A DNA stretch of 64,000 nt from Acinetobacter sp. WCHA55 (GTDB lineage: Bacteria > Pseudomonadota > Gammaproteobacteria > Pseudomonadales > Moraxellaceae). The position numbers were made by a program, and so were the translations under genes. A model generated the notes under the pieces. It saw only the letters and a list, made by a program, of their open reading frames with translations. It ran no database searches and was not told the origin of the DNA. The stretch lies in contig NZ_CP032286.1 of assembly GCF_002165305.2 (NCBI RefSeq), positions 434,001 to 498,000 on the forward strand. Direction: 5' to 3'. Below are positions 7,574 through 16,967 of this stretch, piece after piece. The first letter of the stretch is position 1, and the number at the start of each line of letters is the position of its first letter.

Positions 7574-10009
7574 TTACTCAGTTTTCGCTTTTGCGTTGGA
7601 TTTTTTCTTTTTAGGTTTCGACTTTTTCTTCACTTTATCTTTAACCTTTGTTTCAGACTTTGATGAAGATTTTTTACCAGACTTTTTGCTGTAGGAGCTA
7701 GGTTGGGATTTATCTTTTTTGCGTCGTATGGGCTGGTCTCCACTGTTACTGGGAGAGGTGTTTGTCGACTCGCTAAAGACTTCTTCTTTACTTTCGCTTC
7801 GTGCTGTTTTGGCTTTGCCAACACGGGGTGCTCGACTTCGTATGGGCCGACCACCATGTGAGAGTTGTTGCAATAATTCAAAATCAATTTTGCGATCTTC
7901 TAAATTCACTGCTGCAACTTTGATTTTTACTTCATCGCCCAAGCTAAAGCTTTGACCGCGTGCTTGCCCAATCAAGCTCTGACTTGGTTGGTCATAGACA
8001 AAGTAGTCATCGCCCAGTTGGCTGACATGGATCATACCATCAACATATAAGTCTTTGAGCGTTACAAACAGACCAAATTCTGCTACGGCAGAAATGGTGC
8101 CGACAAACTCTTCACCCAAATGCTGCTGCATATAATGACATTTCAACCATGTGGTGACAGAACGAGACGCTTCATCTGCACGACGTTCAGTTGCTGAGAA
8201 ATGTTGACCCGCATCATCCAAAGCAGCCCCTGAAAGAGGCGCAGGTTTATGCTTTAACTTGGCTTTAATGGCACGATGTAACAACAAGTCTGGGTAACGA
8301 CGAATTGGAGAAGTGAAGTGTGTATACGCTTCATAAGCCAAACCAAAGTGACCTGCGTTATTCGCACCGTAGTAGGCTTGCATCATCGAACGTAATAGCA
8401 CGGCATGGATGCTAGGCGCATCAATCCGGTCTTTGGTTGCATCAATTACGGCCTGATAGTCTTTCTGAGTCGGCTGTTCTGGGAACGGTAGACCTAGTAG
8501 TTTGACAAAGTCACGTACCTTTTGAATGCGTGAGAACTCAGGTGGCTCATGAATACGGTATAGCATTGGCACGTCATGTTCGAGTGCATATTCAGCCGCA
8601 GCCACGTTTGCCAATAACATACATTCTTCAATTAGCTTGTGAGCATCATTACGTGTACGCGGTAAAATTTCCTTAATCCCACCTAGCTCATCAAAGGTCA
8701 TGTAGGTTTCAACGGTTTCAAATTCCATAGCATGACGTTCTGCACGTAAACCTTTGAGGACTTGATAAAGTTGGAACAGGGTGTTTAAGGATTTGCGCAC
8801 ATCACGGTCTTCTGGGATGGCGCTGCTGTCACCTTCAAAGTATTGAGCAACATTGGTATAGGTTAAACGTGCCTTTGAATGCATGACTGATGGATAGAAC
8901 TCAAACTTGGTGACGCGACCGGCACGGGACAGGTTTAAATCACAGACCATACACAGACGGTCAACATGTGGATTGAGTGAACATAAGCCATTCGACAGGG
9001 CTTCAGGTAGCATCGGTAAAACAAAGTGCGGGAAATACACCGATGTACCGCGTTCCTGGGCTTCATCATCCAACGGTTTGCCTGAACGGACATAATGGCT
9101 GACATCTGCAATGGCCACAACTACACGGTAACCGCCACCTGGACGTTTTTCTGCATAGACCGCATCGTCAAAGTCGCGTGCATCTTCACCATCAATAGTG
9201 ACTAAGGCTAAATCACGTAGGTCAATACGACCTTCACGGTCCTGCGCTGAAGGCTCTTTAAAGCTTTCTGCTTCTTTAATCACTTCTTCTGGGAATTCAT
9301 ACGGTAAACCAAACTCTAAAATGGTTTGCGGAATAATAATTTCAGTGTCGGCCTTGTCTGCCATGGATTGCACAATATGACCTGTCGCTAACTCATCTTT
9401 GGTTGGGTAGTCATCAATTGCGACACGAACCGAATCACCCACTTTGACTTGTGCGTGTTCGATTAACTCTTTTTCTAAGGTAATTGGTTGGTGCGCATTG
9501 GGATTTGCTGGCTGAATAAAGTATTCACCGTCATGTATCGACACTTTACCAATGATTTGCTTCACACGGTGTTGTACTACCTCGGTAATAAAGCCCCAAG
9601 CTTTTCCTTTGCGGTCTACTGAGGTTTGACGAACTTTAACACGGTCACCATTAAACACTTGGCGCAGTTCGCGTTCAGGTAGAAGTAAGTCTTCATGCCC
9701 TGCAATATTCGCCGTGCCAAAGCCTTTACTGTTAATGTAAACCGTTGCTTCATGTTCAGGTTGCTCTTCGGCAAGTTGAAACTTGAAGCCATCTTTCATC
9801 AGTTGACCATCACGAACCATCGCAATTAAGCGATGGCTGAGTGCTTCAATGCTTTTTTGATCTGCAATTTCAAAAAATTCGACCAAGTCCGCATGTGATA
9901 AAGCCGTCTTTTTTTCTTCGATGGTTTCTAAAATGAGCGTGCGGCTCGGAATAGGGTTGTCATAACGTTCAGCTTCAGCTTTTGCTTCAGGATCGACCCA
10001 ATTTTTCAT
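7574..10009 (-). CDS. rnr: ribonuclease R
   Basis: A 3'-5' exoribonuclease that degrades structured RNA, including rRNA fragments and stalled mRNAs. 811 residues: N-terminal winged-helix and cold-shock regions; an RNB catalytic domain with the aspartate cluster D273, D276, D279, D281 and D282 (GEDARDFDDAV); an S1 domain at about 640-720; and a very basic Lys/Ser-rich tail. This is the RNase R layout, not that of the shorter RNase II. It is the first gene of the minus-strand run; the 260 bp upstream separates it from the tRNA-Ser gene. Confidence 0.97.
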   Translation of the reverse strand: MKNWVDPEAKAEAERYDNPIPSRTLILETIEEKKTALSHADLVEFFEIADQKSIEALSHRLIAMVRDGQLMKDGFKFQLAEEQPEHEATVYINSKGFGTANIAGHEDLLLPERELRQVFNGDRVKVRQTSVDRKGKAWGFITEVVQHRVKQIIGKVSIHDGEYFIQPANPNAHQPITLEKELIEHAQVKVGDSVRVAIDDYPTKDELATGHIVQSMADKADTEIIIPQTILEFGLPYEFPEEVIKEAESFKEPSAQDREGRIDLRDLALVTIDGEDARDFDDAVYAEKRPGGGYRVVVAIADVSHYVRSGKPLDDEAQERGTSVYFPHFVLPMLPEALSNGLCSLNPHVDRLCMVCDLNLSRAGRVTKFEFYPSVMHSKARLTYTNVAQYFEGDSSAIPEDRDVRKSLNTLFQLYQVLKGLRAERHAMEFETVETYMTFDELGGIKEILPRTRNDAHKLIEECMLLANVAAAEYALEHDVPMLYRIHEPPEFSRIQKVRDFVKLLGLPFPEQPTQKDYQAVIDATKDRIDAPSIHAVLLRSMMQAYYGANNAGHFGLAYEAYTHFTSPIRRYPDLLLHRAIKAKLKHKPAPLSGAALDDAGQHFSATERRADEASRSVTTWLKCHYMQQHLGEEFVGTISAVAEFGLFVTLKDLYVDGMIHVSQLGDDYFVYDQPSQSLIGQARGQSFSLGDEVKIKVAAVNLEDRKIDFELLQQLSHGGRPIRSRAPRVGKAKTARSESKEEVFSESTNTSPSNSGDQPIRRKKDKSQPSSYSKKSGKKSSSKSETKVKDKVKKKSKPKKKKSNAKAKTE

Positions 10010-10234
10010 AATGTCTTTGGCTGTATGTCAGTAGATAGGATTAGCATAAGTCATGCGAAGACAGACTGCACGCAAATGATTGCAATATTGTGTTTTATGT
10101 CGGTAATTTAGAATATCTGCTGTTTTATTCAACATGCAGATATAGAGAAAAGAAGAAATTCGGATGAATCTGCCCTAAATTGTTTAAAAAGTATTTAATT
10201 GAACGAAAATATGCAAAAAATTGAGTGTCTGTGC

Positions 10235-10263
10235 TTGCAGTGCTAGCATGAAGTTTGTATTAT
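10235..10263 (+). promoter_or_regulatory. predicted sigma-70 promoter for tRNA-Ser
   Basis: TTGCAG at 10235-10240 and TATTAT at 10258-10263, 17 bp apart, place a start just upstream of the tRNA at 10276. Confidence 0.6.
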
Positions 10264-10275
10264 GGCCGCACGTTA

Positions 10276-10366
10276 CGGTGAGATGGGTGAGTGGCTGAAA
10301 CCACATCCCTGCTAAGGATGCGTACGGGTAACTGTACCGAGGGTTCGAATCCCTCTCTCACCGCCA
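10276..10366 (+). tRNA. tRNA-Ser(GCT)
   Basis: 91 bases with an encoded CCA end. Acceptor stem GGTGAGA pairs with TCTCACC. The anticodon loop CTGCTAA gives anticodon GCT (codons AGC/AGU). The long variable arm is typical of serine tRNAs. Confidence 0.97.
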
Positions 10367-10380
10367 ACTTTACTTATGTC

Positions 10381-10457
10381 GCGCTCATAGCTCAGCTGGA
10401 TAGAGCACTTGGCTACGAACTAAGGGGTCGGGAGTTCGAATCTCTCTGAGCGCACCA
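10381..10457 (+). tRNA. tRNA-Arg(ACG), copy 1
   Basis: 77 bases with encoded CCA. Acceptor GCGCTCA pairs with TGAGCGC. Anticodon loop CTACGAA, anticodon ACG, whose first base is presumably edited to inosine. It lies 14 bp after tRNA-Ser and is probably cotranscribed with it. Confidence 0.97.
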
Positions 10458-10505
10458 ATAAGTAAACTGTATGTAACGTATCGCCTGAATTGGCACACAA
10501 GTAAT

Positions 10506-10582
10506 GCGCTCATAGCTCAGCTGGATAGAGCACTTGGCTACGAACTAAGGGGTCGGGAGTTCGAATCTCTCTGAGCGCACCA
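10506..10582 (+). tRNA. tRNA-Arg(ACG), copy 2
   Basis: Identical over all 77 bases to copy 1, which ends 48 bp upstream. It is followed by its own terminator. Confidence 0.97.
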
Positions 10583-10594
10583 ACTTGAACAATC

Positions 10595-10619
10595 AACCGC
10601 ACATGTTGCGGTTTTTTTG
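10595..10619 (+). terminator. terminator after tRNA-Arg copy 2
   Basis: AACCGCA/TGCGGTT stem with a CATG loop and a run of seven T. Confidence 0.85.
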
Positions 10620-10811
10620 TGTCTGAAAAAATGTAGTACTTCACTTCAGTAATACATTCCTTAAGAAAAATCCGATATAAATAAAGCGCTATTCTTGAGT
10701 GATTCCCCCAGCTATGTTTGTATGGAATGATCAATCTGTTGGTTTATGCAGCGTTTTATATCTACTATGCTTAATAACTGGGCAGTTGATCGGATTTTAT
10801 GAAAATAAGAC

Positions 10812-10839
10812 TTAACAAAAAATAAGATTCACGTATAAT
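10812..10839 (+). promoter_or_regulatory. predicted sigma-70 promoter for tRNA-Arg copy 3
   Basis: TTAACA at 10812-10817 and a perfect TATAAT at 10834-10839 with a 16-bp spacer, about 20 bp upstream of the tRNA. This third copy therefore looks independently transcribed. Confidence 0.7.
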
Positions 10840-10857
10840 TCACCCCATCAAGACGTC

Positions 10858-10934
10858 GCGCTCATAGCTCAGCTGGATAGAGCACTTGGCTACGAACTAA
10901 GGGGTCGGGAGTTCGAATCTCTCTGAGCGCACCA
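10858..10934 (+). tRNA. tRNA-Arg(ACG), copy 3
   Basis: Identical to copies 1 and 2. It has its own promoter and a terminator whose core matches the one after copy 2, so the tRNA-plus-terminator unit appears duplicated. Confidence 0.97.
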
Positions 10935-10950
10935 ACTTGATTAATATTGA

Positions 10951-10977
10951 AAAACCGCACATGTTGCGGTTTTTTTG
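10951..10977 (+). terminator. terminator after tRNA-Arg copy 3
   Basis: AACCGCA/TGCGGTT stem, CATG loop and T-run, essentially the same as the terminator at 10595-10619. Confidence 0.85.
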
Positions 10978-11206
10978 TGCCTGCACTTTCTGTTCAGTAA
11001 AAATCCATAGCATGGATGGATCTTTTGTTGTATGTATGCAGTTGTTTCTTGCGTCTCTGTTTGATGATGTTACTTTGCTATATGGGGATTACTTTGGCTT
11101 GAGTTGATAATCAACGAATCAACATCGATCTATTAAAGTTCTAAAAAAAATGATCGATTGTGTTGTAGTATTGAGCACAATATTTTTAGCTATTTGATAT
11201 GACCCT

Positions 11207-11704
11207 ATGTCAGAGAACAAGCCTGCATTATCGACACGTTATTTCCTTACTTTAGAAGAATCTCAAGATGGTTTTGCCTTAGCGACTTTTGGTAAAAAGC
11301 AAATGACGCGTTTTATTACGCCGTTGATTAGTTTCGGGATTATTGTATGGGGCTTTATGCTCGGCTTCTCAGGCGTCGGTCGTTACTATGTGGCATTGGG
11401 TATATTTTTCTTGGTTTTACAAATTCTCATGCGCTATTGGTTCCTGCCTATGATGTTTAAGCGCCAATTTGTGAAATATCAATTTGGTAAAAGTGAGCAA
11501 GGCATCGATCTATACCAAGATTATGCGGAAATTTATGCCAATGGTCGCAAGCAAGTGGTCCATTATAATGAAGTACAAAAGTTTGCTAGTGGCAAGTTGA
11601 CTTATATGCTTGAGCTGAAAAACCGTACTGTGGTGATTGTGCCTAAGCGTGCATTGGCCGATAGTGCGGATCAAGCAAAATTTGAAAATACTTTCAAAAA
11701 ATAA
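11207..11704 (+). CDS. YcxB family membrane protein
   Basis: 165 residues: a soluble N-terminal stretch, two membrane helices at about residues 36-74 (ITPLISFGIIVWGFMLGFSG and YVALGIFFLVLQILMRYWF), then a C-terminal domain (YANGRKQVVHYNEVQKFASG, then IVPKRAL) that resembles the YcxB-like domain. The function of the family is unknown. The start has no strong ribosome site. It lies alone between the tRNA cluster and the FAH-family gene, 42 bp before the latter. Confidence 0.6.
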   Translation: MSENKPALSTRYFLTLEESQDGFALATFGKKQMTRFITPLISFGIIVWGFMLGFSGVGRYYVALGIFFLVLQILMRYWFLPMMFKRQFVKYQFGKSEQGIDLYQDYAEIYANGRKQVVHYNEVQKFASGKLTYMLELKNRTVVIVPKRALADSADQAKFENTFKK

Positions 11705-11746
11705 GCATTTTGCTCCATAACACCATCAAAAAATCAGAGGAAGATC

Positions 11747-12391
11747 ATGAGTACAATTCCATCTAAAATTGTCTGTGTCGGTCGTAGCTATGCAGACCAT
11801 GCCAAAGAATTAGGCAATGCGATTCCTGATCGTCCTGTTTTGTTTATCAAACCACCGAGCAGTTTACTTAGTTTAGATGCGGGTATTTCTTGGAATCCTG
11901 CATGGGGTAGTTGCCATTATGAGTGTGAATTGGTTTTACGTATTGACCATCGCCTCAGCAAAGCAACAGATTCAGCTCAAGCCCTGCAAGCTGTGGGTGC
12001 TGTGACTTTAGGTTTAGATTTAACCTTACGTGATTTGCAAGATGATTTGAAAGGCAAAGGTCAGCCGTGGGAACGTGCCAAAGCCTTTGATGGTTCGTGT
12101 GTGCTGGCAGACTGGGTTGCTGTTTCCGATGTGGTACAGGACTGGGATGATGTGCATTACAGTTTTCATGTCAATGACGAGCTGCGTCAAGCGGGCAATA
12201 CCGCACACTTAATTTTTGATATTGGGACCTTGCTGGCCGACATTAGCCAAGTCTTCACTTTGGAAGCAGGTGATGTGGTCATGACAGGTACACCTGCTGG
12301 GGTGGCTGCACTACAGGCGGGTGAGCAGTTGAAAATGACCCTAAAAGGTAAAAAGCAAGACTATTCTTGGAATACCTTTGTCAAAGCTTAA
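11747..12391 (+). CDS. fumarylacetoacetate hydrolase family protein
   Basis: A 214-residue single-domain FAH-fold protein of the YcgM/FAHD1 type, which are metal-dependent hydrolases, decarboxylases or isomerases acting on 2-oxo acids and similar substrates. Likely metal ligands are E59 and E61 (HYECEL) and D91 (GLDLTLRD). The C-terminal GDVVMTGTPAGV motif is typical. The start at 11747 has AGAGGA nearby upstream. There is no catabolic cluster around it, so the substrate is open. A terminator follows. Confidence 0.85.
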   Translation: MSTIPSKIVCVGRSYADHAKELGNAIPDRPVLFIKPPSSLLSLDAGISWNPAWGSCHYECELVLRIDHRLSKATDSAQALQAVGAVTLGLDLTLRDLQDDLKGKGQPWERAKAFDGSCVLADWVAVSDVVQDWDDVHYSFHVNDELRQAGNTAHLIFDIGTLLADISQVFTLEAGDVVMTGTPAGVAALQAGEQLKMTLKGKKQDYSWNTFVKA

Positions 12392-12419
12392 TTTGCAGAC
12401 TTTCAAACCTACATCATTC

Positions 12420-12447
12420 AAAAGGTCACTTCGGTGATCTTTTTTTA
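12420..12447 (+). terminator. terminator after the FAH-family gene
   Basis: AAAGGTCAC/GTGATCTTT stem (one G-T pair) with a TTCG loop and a T-run. It touches the 3' end of the convergent AraC gene. Confidence 0.75.
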
Positions 12448-13257
12448 GCGTTGTTGGTGACTATGGTACAGTTTGCGGAACTGATCGGGGGTATATACCA
12501 TCCAGCGTTTAAACATATTAATAAAGGCCGACGCATTGGCATAACCCAAATCCAGCGCGATACTTTCGACCTTTTTTCCTTCCGTCAGCATGCTCATGGC
12601 TTTCATGACTTTTAAGCGCTGTCGCCATTCATTCAATGACATGCCTAGTTCTTTTTGGCTATAACGTGCCAGTGTGCGTTCAGTCATATTGTGCTGTATT
12701 GCCAGTTGTTGTAAAGAACTGTTGTCCGCAGGGTGTAGATGTAAAAAATCTAAAATGCTTTTTAGGGCAGTGTGTTCAGAGTGGGGTAAATAACTGCTGA
12801 CCAATTCTGCATGATGTAATTGGTCAAGCAAGACATAGAGTAAGCGCATGTGCTCAGGTGCATCATCTGGCAAGCTATGTTGTCTCAAGTGCTTAAAAAG
12901 CGCTGAGACTAAGGGTGAGCTGAGCATAATACCTGCTTGCTGAGGTAGATGAGTACATAAGCTTTCATGGATATATAAGGTGCCATGCGAAACATCGGTA
13001 CGATTTAAACCGCTATGGGCTATATTTGGTGGGAGCCAAATGCCATAAGGGGGTGGGGTAAGATAGTCAATCTGGTTAATATTCACTTCCATTACGCCAT
13101 TAAAGGCATATACAAATTCGCCCCATGCATGTCCATGCACAGGATAAACCGACTGCGCAGGGTCCTCGCGGAAGCTGATCCACAATAATTTATCAATATG
13201 GTCATTGGTCGGTAATTGTTTAAGTGGCGCGTTCTTTTTTTGTTGTCGTTGGGGCAT
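12445..13257 (-). CDS. AraC family transcriptional regulator
   Basis: 270 residues. The N-terminal half is an AraC-type cupin ligand-binding domain (VHGHAWGEFVYAFNGVMEV at about 40-58). The C-terminal ~100 residues carry two helix-turn-helix units (LQQLAIQHNMTERTLAR and VESIALDLGYANASAFINMF) and end with the AraC signature F-x-R-W-x-x-x-T-P-x-x-F-R. It is divergent from an EamA-family exporter 105 bp away, so that exporter is its most likely target. The inducer is unknown. Confidence 0.9.
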   Translation of the reverse strand: MPQRQQKKNAPLKQLPTNDHIDKLLWISFREDPAQSVYPVHGHAWGEFVYAFNGVMEVNINQIDYLTPPPYGIWLPPNIAHSGLNRTDVSHGTLYIHESLCTHLPQQAGIMLSSPLVSALFKHLRQHSLPDDAPEHMRLLYVLLDQLHHAELVSSYLPHSEHTALKSILDFLHLHPADNSSLQQLAIQHNMTERTLARYSQKELGMSLNEWRQRLKVMKAMSMLTEGKKVESIALDLGYANASAFINMFKRWMVYTPDQFRKLYHSHQQR

Positions 13258-13286
13258 GGCTGAAATTGCCTGAATAAGAAGATCTA

Positions 13287-13322
13287 TTGTCTGTTTTAAA
13301 TTATATGTTTTATTTCAGACAA
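13287..13322. promoter_or_regulatory. candidate operator in the AraC/EamA divergent region
   Basis: Inverted repeat TTGTCTG (13287-13293) / CAGACAA (13316-13322), arms 22 bp apart, centred between the two divergent starts. The position suits binding by the AraC-family protein, but this is inference from symmetry only. Confidence 0.35.
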
Positions 13323-13361
13323 ATCTATAGTGAGCTTTGATCTTTTTCAGCGGAGCAGGTC

Positions 13362-14297
13362 GTGAGTAGTCGTCAAGTGCTGGACAGTAAGGCTTCAGGG
13401 ATTATGTTTGGGCTGTGTATTTTGTGGGGATTACAACAAGTGGTGTTAAAGCTTGCTGCCCCCGATATTTCTGCAGTGATGCAAATTGCACTTCGCTCAG
13501 GCCTCTCAGCGTTGATGGTTTACCCCATGATTAGGTTGGCAAAGGGCACATCTTTATGGGGGCGAGACTACTTACCTGCAGGCATTTTGGTGGGGGTATT
13601 ATTTGCAGCCGAATTTTTTTTAGTGGCGCAAGCTTTACGTTTTACCTCTGCTTCGCATACCGTGGTTTTATTGTATACCGCCCCTATTTTTGTGGCATTG
13701 GGTTTACACTGGAAACTGCCGTCTGAGCGTTTGTCGGTCATACAGTGGTTAGGAATTGGATTAGCATTCTTTGGAATTGTAATCGCCTTTTTATTTCATC
13801 CTTCTGATTCTCAAGCTTTAGTCACATCGGCTTTATGGGGGGATGTCTTGGCACTTTTAGCAGGGATTTTATGGGCAGCCACCACGATCGCTGTTCGGCT
13901 GACCAAATTGGCTGAAGCACCTGCGACCCAAACTTTGTTTTATCAGCTGTTTATCGCATTTTTAGTGTTATTGCCTGTGGCTTTTTTCATGGGACAAGCG
14001 ACGATTCACTGGTCTGTATTATCCGTTTCAAGTTTGCTTTTCCATACCGTTGTCGTGTCATTTGCCAGTTATCTGATTTGGTTTTGGCTGTTGAAAAAAT
14101 ATTTGGCCTCACAGTTGGGCGTCTTTTCTTTTTTGACCCCGATTTTTGGGATGTGCTTTGGTGTGGTGTTACTCAATGAGCAGTTAGAACTCAACTTTTT
14201 GGTGGGAACATGCTTTGTGTTGATGGGGGTAGTAGTGGTGAGTTTGCATCATAAAATTAAGCATTATGTACAGGCATTTAAAGTGGCTTTGCAGTAA
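13362..14297 (+). CDS. EamA/DMT family transporter
   Basis: 311 residues with about ten hydrophobic helices arranged as two EamA repeats (residues ~12-140 and ~155-295), as in drug/metabolite exporters of the RhaT/YdcZ type. Typical motifs are LWGLQQVVLK near the N-terminus and ILWAATTIAVR at the start of the second repeat. The start is GTG at 13362 with GGAG at 13352-13355. It is divergent from an AraC regulator that probably controls it. The exported compound cannot be inferred. Confidence 0.88.
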   Translation: MSSRQVLDSKASGIMFGLCILWGLQQVVLKLAAPDISAVMQIALRSGLSALMVYPMIRLAKGTSLWGRDYLPAGILVGVLFAAEFFLVAQALRFTSASHTVVLLYTAPIFVALGLHWKLPSERLSVIQWLGIGLAFFGIVIAFLFHPSDSQALVTSALWGDVLALLAGILWAATTIAVRLTKLAEAPATQTLFYQLFIAFLVLLPVAFFMGQATIHWSVLSVSSLLFHTVVVSFASYLIWFWLLKKYLASQLGVFSFLTPIFGMCFGVVLLNEQLELNFLVGTCFVLMGVVVVSLHHKIKHYVQAFKVALQ

Positions 14298-14340
14298 ATA
14301 CAGAGTAAGCTTGAGCTCAGACTGCTTTGATTCAGAATAT

Positions 14341-14370
14341 AAAAAAACGTGTCTTGGACACGTTTTTTTA
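14341..14370. terminator. bidirectional terminator between EamA and yihY
   Basis: Perfect stem AAAAACGTGTC/GACACGTTTTT with a TTG loop, flanked by A and T runs. It serves both convergent genes. Confidence 0.88.
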
Positions 14371-14379
14371 TATGAAGTA

Positions 14380-15630
14380 TTAAGATTTATCATCAAAAAT
14401 TGTAGACAGCGGAATGGCAAGTTTGGCTGCCAAGTAATCATCTGATTCTACTAATGCTGGACCAATTTTCTTGATCCAAAGATCGTCATGATGCACGTTG
14501 TTTAAGTCGCGGCGCTTCGGTAATGGATAGGGAAGCTGAGTATAGAAACTCCAAAAATCGACTTGGGATAAATTCCGCACCAGCACGTATTGGTTGTCAT
14601 CGGTACGTTTAACTAAGTTCTGCTGTTCAAGCATCAATACATAACTCGGCCAACGTCCAATTTCATCTCTTCCTAAAACATCTAAAGCTTCATCATCGGA
14701 AACACTTAGTCCGTGTTGTTGCTTTTTATAAAACAGTTCCATCAGGTCGAGCAACATAATCACAGGATGGCGCTTTTGTTCTTTGTGGGCAGTAAATGCG
14801 GTGAGTGCGTAGCTGATTTCAACACCAATCAGGACAATATTCCACGACAAAAAAATCCATAATAAGAAAATAGGAATCGCAGCAAAGGCACCATAAATTA
14901 CTTCATAACTAGTGAAGTTTGACATGATAAAGCCGAACAAATTTTTCAGGAGTTCAAACACGATGGCACTAAATAAGCCTGCAATCAAAGCGGATTTAAT
15001 CGGGACACTTCGGTTTGGAATAGTCCAATTTAGGATAAAAAAGCCTAAAACAGTTAGGAAGAAAGAAATCAACCACAGGACAAATGCGCCATTGAGTTCA
15101 TAGCCTGCAAAATTATTGCTCAAAACATTGAGGGAAGCCATTGTCGATGAAATAACAAAGGCACTACCGAGTAGAATAGGGCCCAAAGAAATAATGGTCC
15201 AATAGCGCATAAAACCAATAATGCCGCCGCGGGTTTCGCGGACTCGCCAAATACGGTTAAAGACTTTTTCAATGCTGGTCAGCATCATGACGGTGGTGAC
15301 AAATAAAAATAAGATTCCAATAATGGTTAAATTACTGGATTTATCGGTAAACGCATTTAAGGCCTTATCAAAAGCAATCGTGGTTTTCGGTAAAAAATTA
15401 CTATAGATCAGTTGTTGTAATTGCTGTCGTGCAGGTTCAAGCGCTTTGATTGAGGAAATGATCACCAAAAAAACGGTCAGCATCGGAACGACGGCAAACA
15501 GGGTGGTATAGGTTAGTGCCCCCGCTTGTTCACGACATCGATCGGCCTCAAAGCGGCGCAGTACAAATAAAACGAACTGAAACCAAGTTTTCTCATAGAA
15601 AGGAAGTTTTCTTAAGTACTGTTCTAACAT
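14380..15630 (-). CDS. yihY: YihY/BrkB family inner membrane protein
   Basis: About 416 residues. The first ~290 form the YihY/BrkB membrane domain: EQAGALTYTTLFAVVPMLTV near the N-terminus, a FNRIWRVRETRGG block at about residue 130 and VFELLKNLFGF at about 225. The remaining ~120 residues are a cytoplasmic extension with a winged-helix look. Members were once misnamed RNase BN; their function is unresolved. ATG at 15630 is preferred to the TTG two codons earlier. The gene is divergent from the WrbA-like gene. Confidence 0.85.
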   Translation of the reverse strand: MLEQYLRKLPFYEKTWFQFVLFVLRRFEADRCREQAGALTYTTLFAVVPMLTVFLVIISSIKALEPARQQLQQLIYSNFLPKTTIAFDKALNAFTDKSSNLTIIGILFLFVTTVMMLTSIEKVFNRIWRVRETRGGIIGFMRYWTIISLGPILLGSAFVISSTMASLNVLSNNFAGYELNGAFVLWLISFFLTVLGFFILNWTIPNRSVPIKSALIAGLFSAIVFELLKNLFGFIMSNFTSYEVIYGAFAAIPIFLLWIFLSWNIVLIGVEISYALTAFTAHKEQKRHPVIMLLDLMELFYKKQQHGLSVSDDEALDVLGRDEIGRWPSYVLMLEQQNLVKRTDDNQYVLVRNLSQVDFWSFYTQLPYPLPKRRDLNNVHHDDLWIKKIGPALVESDDYLAAKLAIPLSTIFDDKS

Positions 15631-15715
15631 AGGCAAAGTATCTCTTTTGTTTTCTTCATCTTTTCTACATTTTTCACTCTAAGCTTAACCAAAAAATAGG
15701 AAAAATACCGTATAG

Positions 15716-16339
<624 letters not shown>

Positions 16340-16351
16340 TCATTGAGACAT

Positions 16352-16380
16352 AAAAAAGCCCATCAATGATGGGCTTTTTC
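16352..16380. terminator. bidirectional terminator after the wrbA-like gene
   Basis: GCCCATC/GATGGGC stem with an AAT loop, flanked by six A and five T. It separates two convergent genes. Confidence 0.88.
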
Positions 16381-16755
16381 TTATGGAGCTGGCGTCAGAT
16401 GTTGCTCTTTAAATTTTGTACCGCACTTGAGACATTTATAGTCAAGAAATACATTTTTATCGACAATTACACCTGCTTTTTTACCAAAACGATGTCCTAA
16501 AAATCCACCAGTTACCCCAATACTGACTGCGCCGACAAAAGTGCCAATGGTGCCACCCATAATCACCCCAAGAGGCCCAGCCGCTGCGCCGATGGCAGCG
16601 CCAATAGAGGCCCCAGATGCTGCACCACCGACAGTACCAGCAGTTGCGCCTGCTGAACTGAGCAATACACCTCCAATTTTAGTCAGTTGCTGCTCGTGAT
16701 TGCGCTTTTCAACCTCACTAGAGCCACATTTGGGGCAGAGAATTGTATTTTCCAT
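16381..16755 (-). CDS. zinc-ribbon and glycine-zipper hybrid protein, unknown function
   Basis: 124 residues. The N-terminal CPKC and C-terminal CLKC pairs (~90 residues apart) look like the two halves of a zinc ribbon. Between them is a Gly/Ala-rich hydrophobic stretch with glycine-zipper spacing (GATAGTVGGAASGASIG, then GAAAGPLGVIMGGTIG, then GFLGHRFGKKAG). That suggests membrane insertion or oligomerisation of a hairpin tethered by a metal site. I do not recognise a named family. It has no operon partner. Confidence 0.7.
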   Translation of the reverse strand: MENTILCPKCGSSEVEKRNHEQQLTKIGGVLLSSAGATAGTVGGAASGASIGAAIGAAAGPLGVIMGGTIGTFVGAVSIGVTGGFLGHRFGKKAGVIVDKNVFLDYKCLKCGTKFKEQHLTPAP

Positions 16756-16967
16756 AGTCTATTGGCCTATTCGGATGACCAGTGATTGAAGCTAGTCGCC
16801 CTTTTACGGTGTGGATGACACGTTGCGCAGAACAACCGTGTTTTGCGCTTTGATTTGAAAGATCTAAACAACTAAATCTAGAGTAGATCTTAGTTGAACT
16901 TGTAGCAATAATATTTATTAAACGTGTAATTTTCTTAAGGACTTTATGCTGTGTTTTTAAATATGGT

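Noticed and set aside
6636..7574. Glycopeptide-resistance function for the VanW-like gene
   Set aside because: No other van genes nearby; VanW-like proteins are common in organisms without such resistance.
10510..10734. Minus-strand frame ending in a REIRTPDPLVRSQVLYPAEL-like peptide
   Set aside because: It is the antisense of tRNA-Arg copy 2, a well-known false protein created when tRNA genes are translated.
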